In this document: positions 40,401 through 40,625 of the stretch, piece by piece
Layout of the letters: the number at the start of each line of letters is the position of its first letter
How positions within the stretch are numbered: the stretch's first letter is position 1
DNA from: SIG455 sp045659025
GTDB lineage: Bacteria > Bacillota > Clostridia > UMGS1810
Length of the DNA: 40,625 nucleotides
NCBI GenBank assembly: GCA_045659025.1
Contig: JAZOWA010000059.1
Span: forward strand, 1 to 40,625
Direction of reading: 5' to 3'
Translations under genes and position numbers: made by a program
Notes under the pieces: model-generated
The model's database searches: none
Seen by the model: only the letters and a program-made list of their open reading frames with translations
Told to the model about the DNA's origin: nothing

Positions 40401-40625
40401 TTCGATGCCCATATCAAGCCCGATATCGGCTCATTCCAGATTTACTACAAGGGATACCTCACCAATCAGGTTGTAGGCCGTCTTACCCAGGGTGACTCGG
40501 GTAGCGGTCAGTGGGCAAGCTCCCTTGACAGAAACTTCAACAGACGTACCATCTCCCACAACTGTATGACGGTCTACGACCCCGATGAAGTGATGCTTTC
40601 AAGCTACCGCTTCGACAGTGACGTA
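37416..40625 (+). CDS. Large secreted heparinase II/III-like polysaccharide lyase (3'-truncated by the window), at least 1070 aa
   Basis: ATG at 37416 follows AAGGAGG, and the frame stays open to the window end. The signal peptide covers residues 1-25 (cut likely after SFA). A LamG-like domain covers about 215-350 (LQWYDIKFYIDNSTEMLECYIND). A CBM35/CBM6-like carbohydrate-binding module covers about 405-570 (LLVVEAEDL, ASGGKMLWW, VETPGAYNMWIRYG). The heparinase II/III alpha-toroid starts near 590 (GHPRLFIKKDEI), and the beta-sandwich begins with PDIGSFQIYYKG and SHNCMTVYDPDE. H768, E771 and Y823 have the spacing of heparinase II H202, E205 and Y257 (numbers from memory), and H999 fits its H406. 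The family cleaves uronate-containing glycans by beta-elimination. Exact substrate is unknown; the eda-kdgK operon upstream could use the products. Confidence 0.88.
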   Translation, partial: MKKIAALLVAFMMIINCTPIMSFAETAGEFVPYEAEDIRTLGANDYAKAGSMIMLTIPKIPSGYSVKYFNNDVLIEGNDIKPGIAEGTVALRVKPGQNSFTARLYDNKNRRVSAMGPVTVFGYTYKTNKTSSVFNHGFTKSFEHRKTYDDIAISTFTNAIKTYNLAVSTGNMTDEIEEAYKYAQKVMAYDEATDTYGRDPYYTDERLAGDPTYVNVDRQPIDYAIDGISEISFGVFLTQEPVSKLNLTSWMLMQDSTTQVSFSKSHLYIDVGGVLNFHKKATDIVLKPLQWYDIKFYIDNSTEMLECYINDILVVKNHKIPLWTGRVGFNKLRVYPPYANGDSISDKYIDPREHIIFTLPEINTSYERSTDSEYIPGEGGSVPDEDIEPPSASGNYVSRFPADKEFVVKDGLLVVEAEDLAIVNPSFNISVKDNSNASGGKMLWWRCNTAHPQTGTTTGSDPSSVANSLPDFRLSMYVETPGAYNMWIRYGTSGAVTTLGAGWFVSLNGGSTWSKASPGGMGSNAFKWRATRNIRLKEGRIDFLFSHFYAQGCFDKIIITNNLAWTPTDIDSVPDGTFTEWYDKATFKGEDVVPPSGHPRLFIKKDEIPHIWNAIQTEEDTNRYYRRITHKYALEYLPRLYDRSNSTSTAAESISAGIKARSLVYLLNDTTTMKTGFIGGNQTDPRQYGRDTIEWTKMWAHTMNWSSTSVTSHRLLGSAMCAVAVMYDWHYDLLTEEEKEFFVGKLTEWATMLEYSYPSEKGGNIYGHQHEYQNYRDLLQTGAAIYDEFPEMWNTTAGRVFNMSFRARGHFLQSGNHPAGTSYGEGIRSESEYLAAILLAGWGYKPTDLFTEGFARVPLRFIHSRLPYGRFVNEGEYGPDRTIGYDSLSHLTAFGQFLFADTPYGTIYHNEWLEQLGLSNLSGSSSYLYSFDFIMARNLYKGSIDDLKGKYDLGDNLPRTYISDFPITQMYARTNWQMGMESDAMHVYVQGREKTFDAHIKPDIGSFQIYYKGYLTNQVVGRLTQGDSGSGQWASSLDRNFNRRTISHNCMTVYDPDEVMLSSYRFDSDV

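Noticed and set aside
37416..40625. Several short open frames in other phases within the last 3 kb
   Set aside because: The whole stretch is one continuous frame from 37416 with a signal peptide and known domains; the others are shadows.
1..40625. CRISPR arrays, insertion sequences, prophage, toxin-antitoxin or other defence cassettes
   Set aside because: No regularly spaced repeats, transposase, integrase, phage structural or nuclease genes were found. The ribbon-helix-helix and HTH genes lack toxin-like partners.

Overview
The window looks like chromosomal DNA of a spore-forming, low-to-medium-GC member of the Clostridia, probably an uncultured Oscillospirales-like lineage. The evidence is its housekeeping gene families, Shine-Dalgarno sites close to AAGGAGG, frequent TTG and GTG starts, sigma-A promoters with 17-bp spacers, and sporulation genes (spoIIE, yunB, and a transpeptidase behind a sigma-E-like promoter). 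I see no prophage, insertion sequence, rRNA or CRISPR array. Essentially every stretch longer than 300 bases is coding.

Layout. 1-930: the tail of an Xre-type regulator, two small divergent genes (a zinc-ribbon protein and a ribbon-helix-helix protein), tRNA-Thr(GGT), and several terminators. 927-7434 (minus): one long operon, in transcription order YfcE-like phosphoesterase, biotin ligase, malic enzyme, a small membrane protein, a FemAB-like ligase, alanine racemase and an Orn/Lys/Arg decarboxylase-family enzyme. 7468-9085 (plus): a low-molecular-weight tyrosine phosphatase, then asnA with its own promoter. 9100-14059: a phosphoribosyltransferase diverging from a divergent type IIA topoisomerase pair (B then A subunit). 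14072-18516 (minus): two tandem paralogous lipoproteins of the CocE/PepX alpha/beta-hydrolase type, each with its own near-identical promoter. 18583-20398 (plus): KDPG aldolase and KDG kinase. 20413-25488 (minus): SPFH protein, NfeD, MltG, MscL, an M23/G5 peptidase and YunB. 25564-28575 (plus): transpeptidase PBP, type III pantothenate kinase and a PanT-like ECF S component. 28587-32787 (minus): a small membrane protein, RsmE, PrmA and an ABC exporter. 32789-35587 (plus): spoIIE behind a Spo0A-type promoter, plus a 97-aa membrane protein. 35675-37258 (plus): guaB. 37311-40625 (plus): a very large secreted heparinase II/III-like lyase that runs off the window.

Themes. Cell envelope (racemase, FemAB-like ligase, MltG, M23 peptidase, PBP, MscL) and sporulation (SpoIIE, YunB, PBP) dominate. 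Acidic-polysaccharide use is suggested by the heparinase-like lyase together with the KDG kinase/KDPG aldolase pair, although they lie 17 kb apart. Cofactor supply appears as pantothenate uptake plus phosphorylation. The least expected signals are a spoIIE control region with the 21-bp promoter spacing known from Bacillus, a sigma-E-like promoter before the PBP, an inverted repeat over two overlapping -35 boxes beside the ribbon-helix-helix gene, and duplicated promoters before the paralogous lipoproteins. No clearly new multi-gene system is visible; most genes belong to known families.
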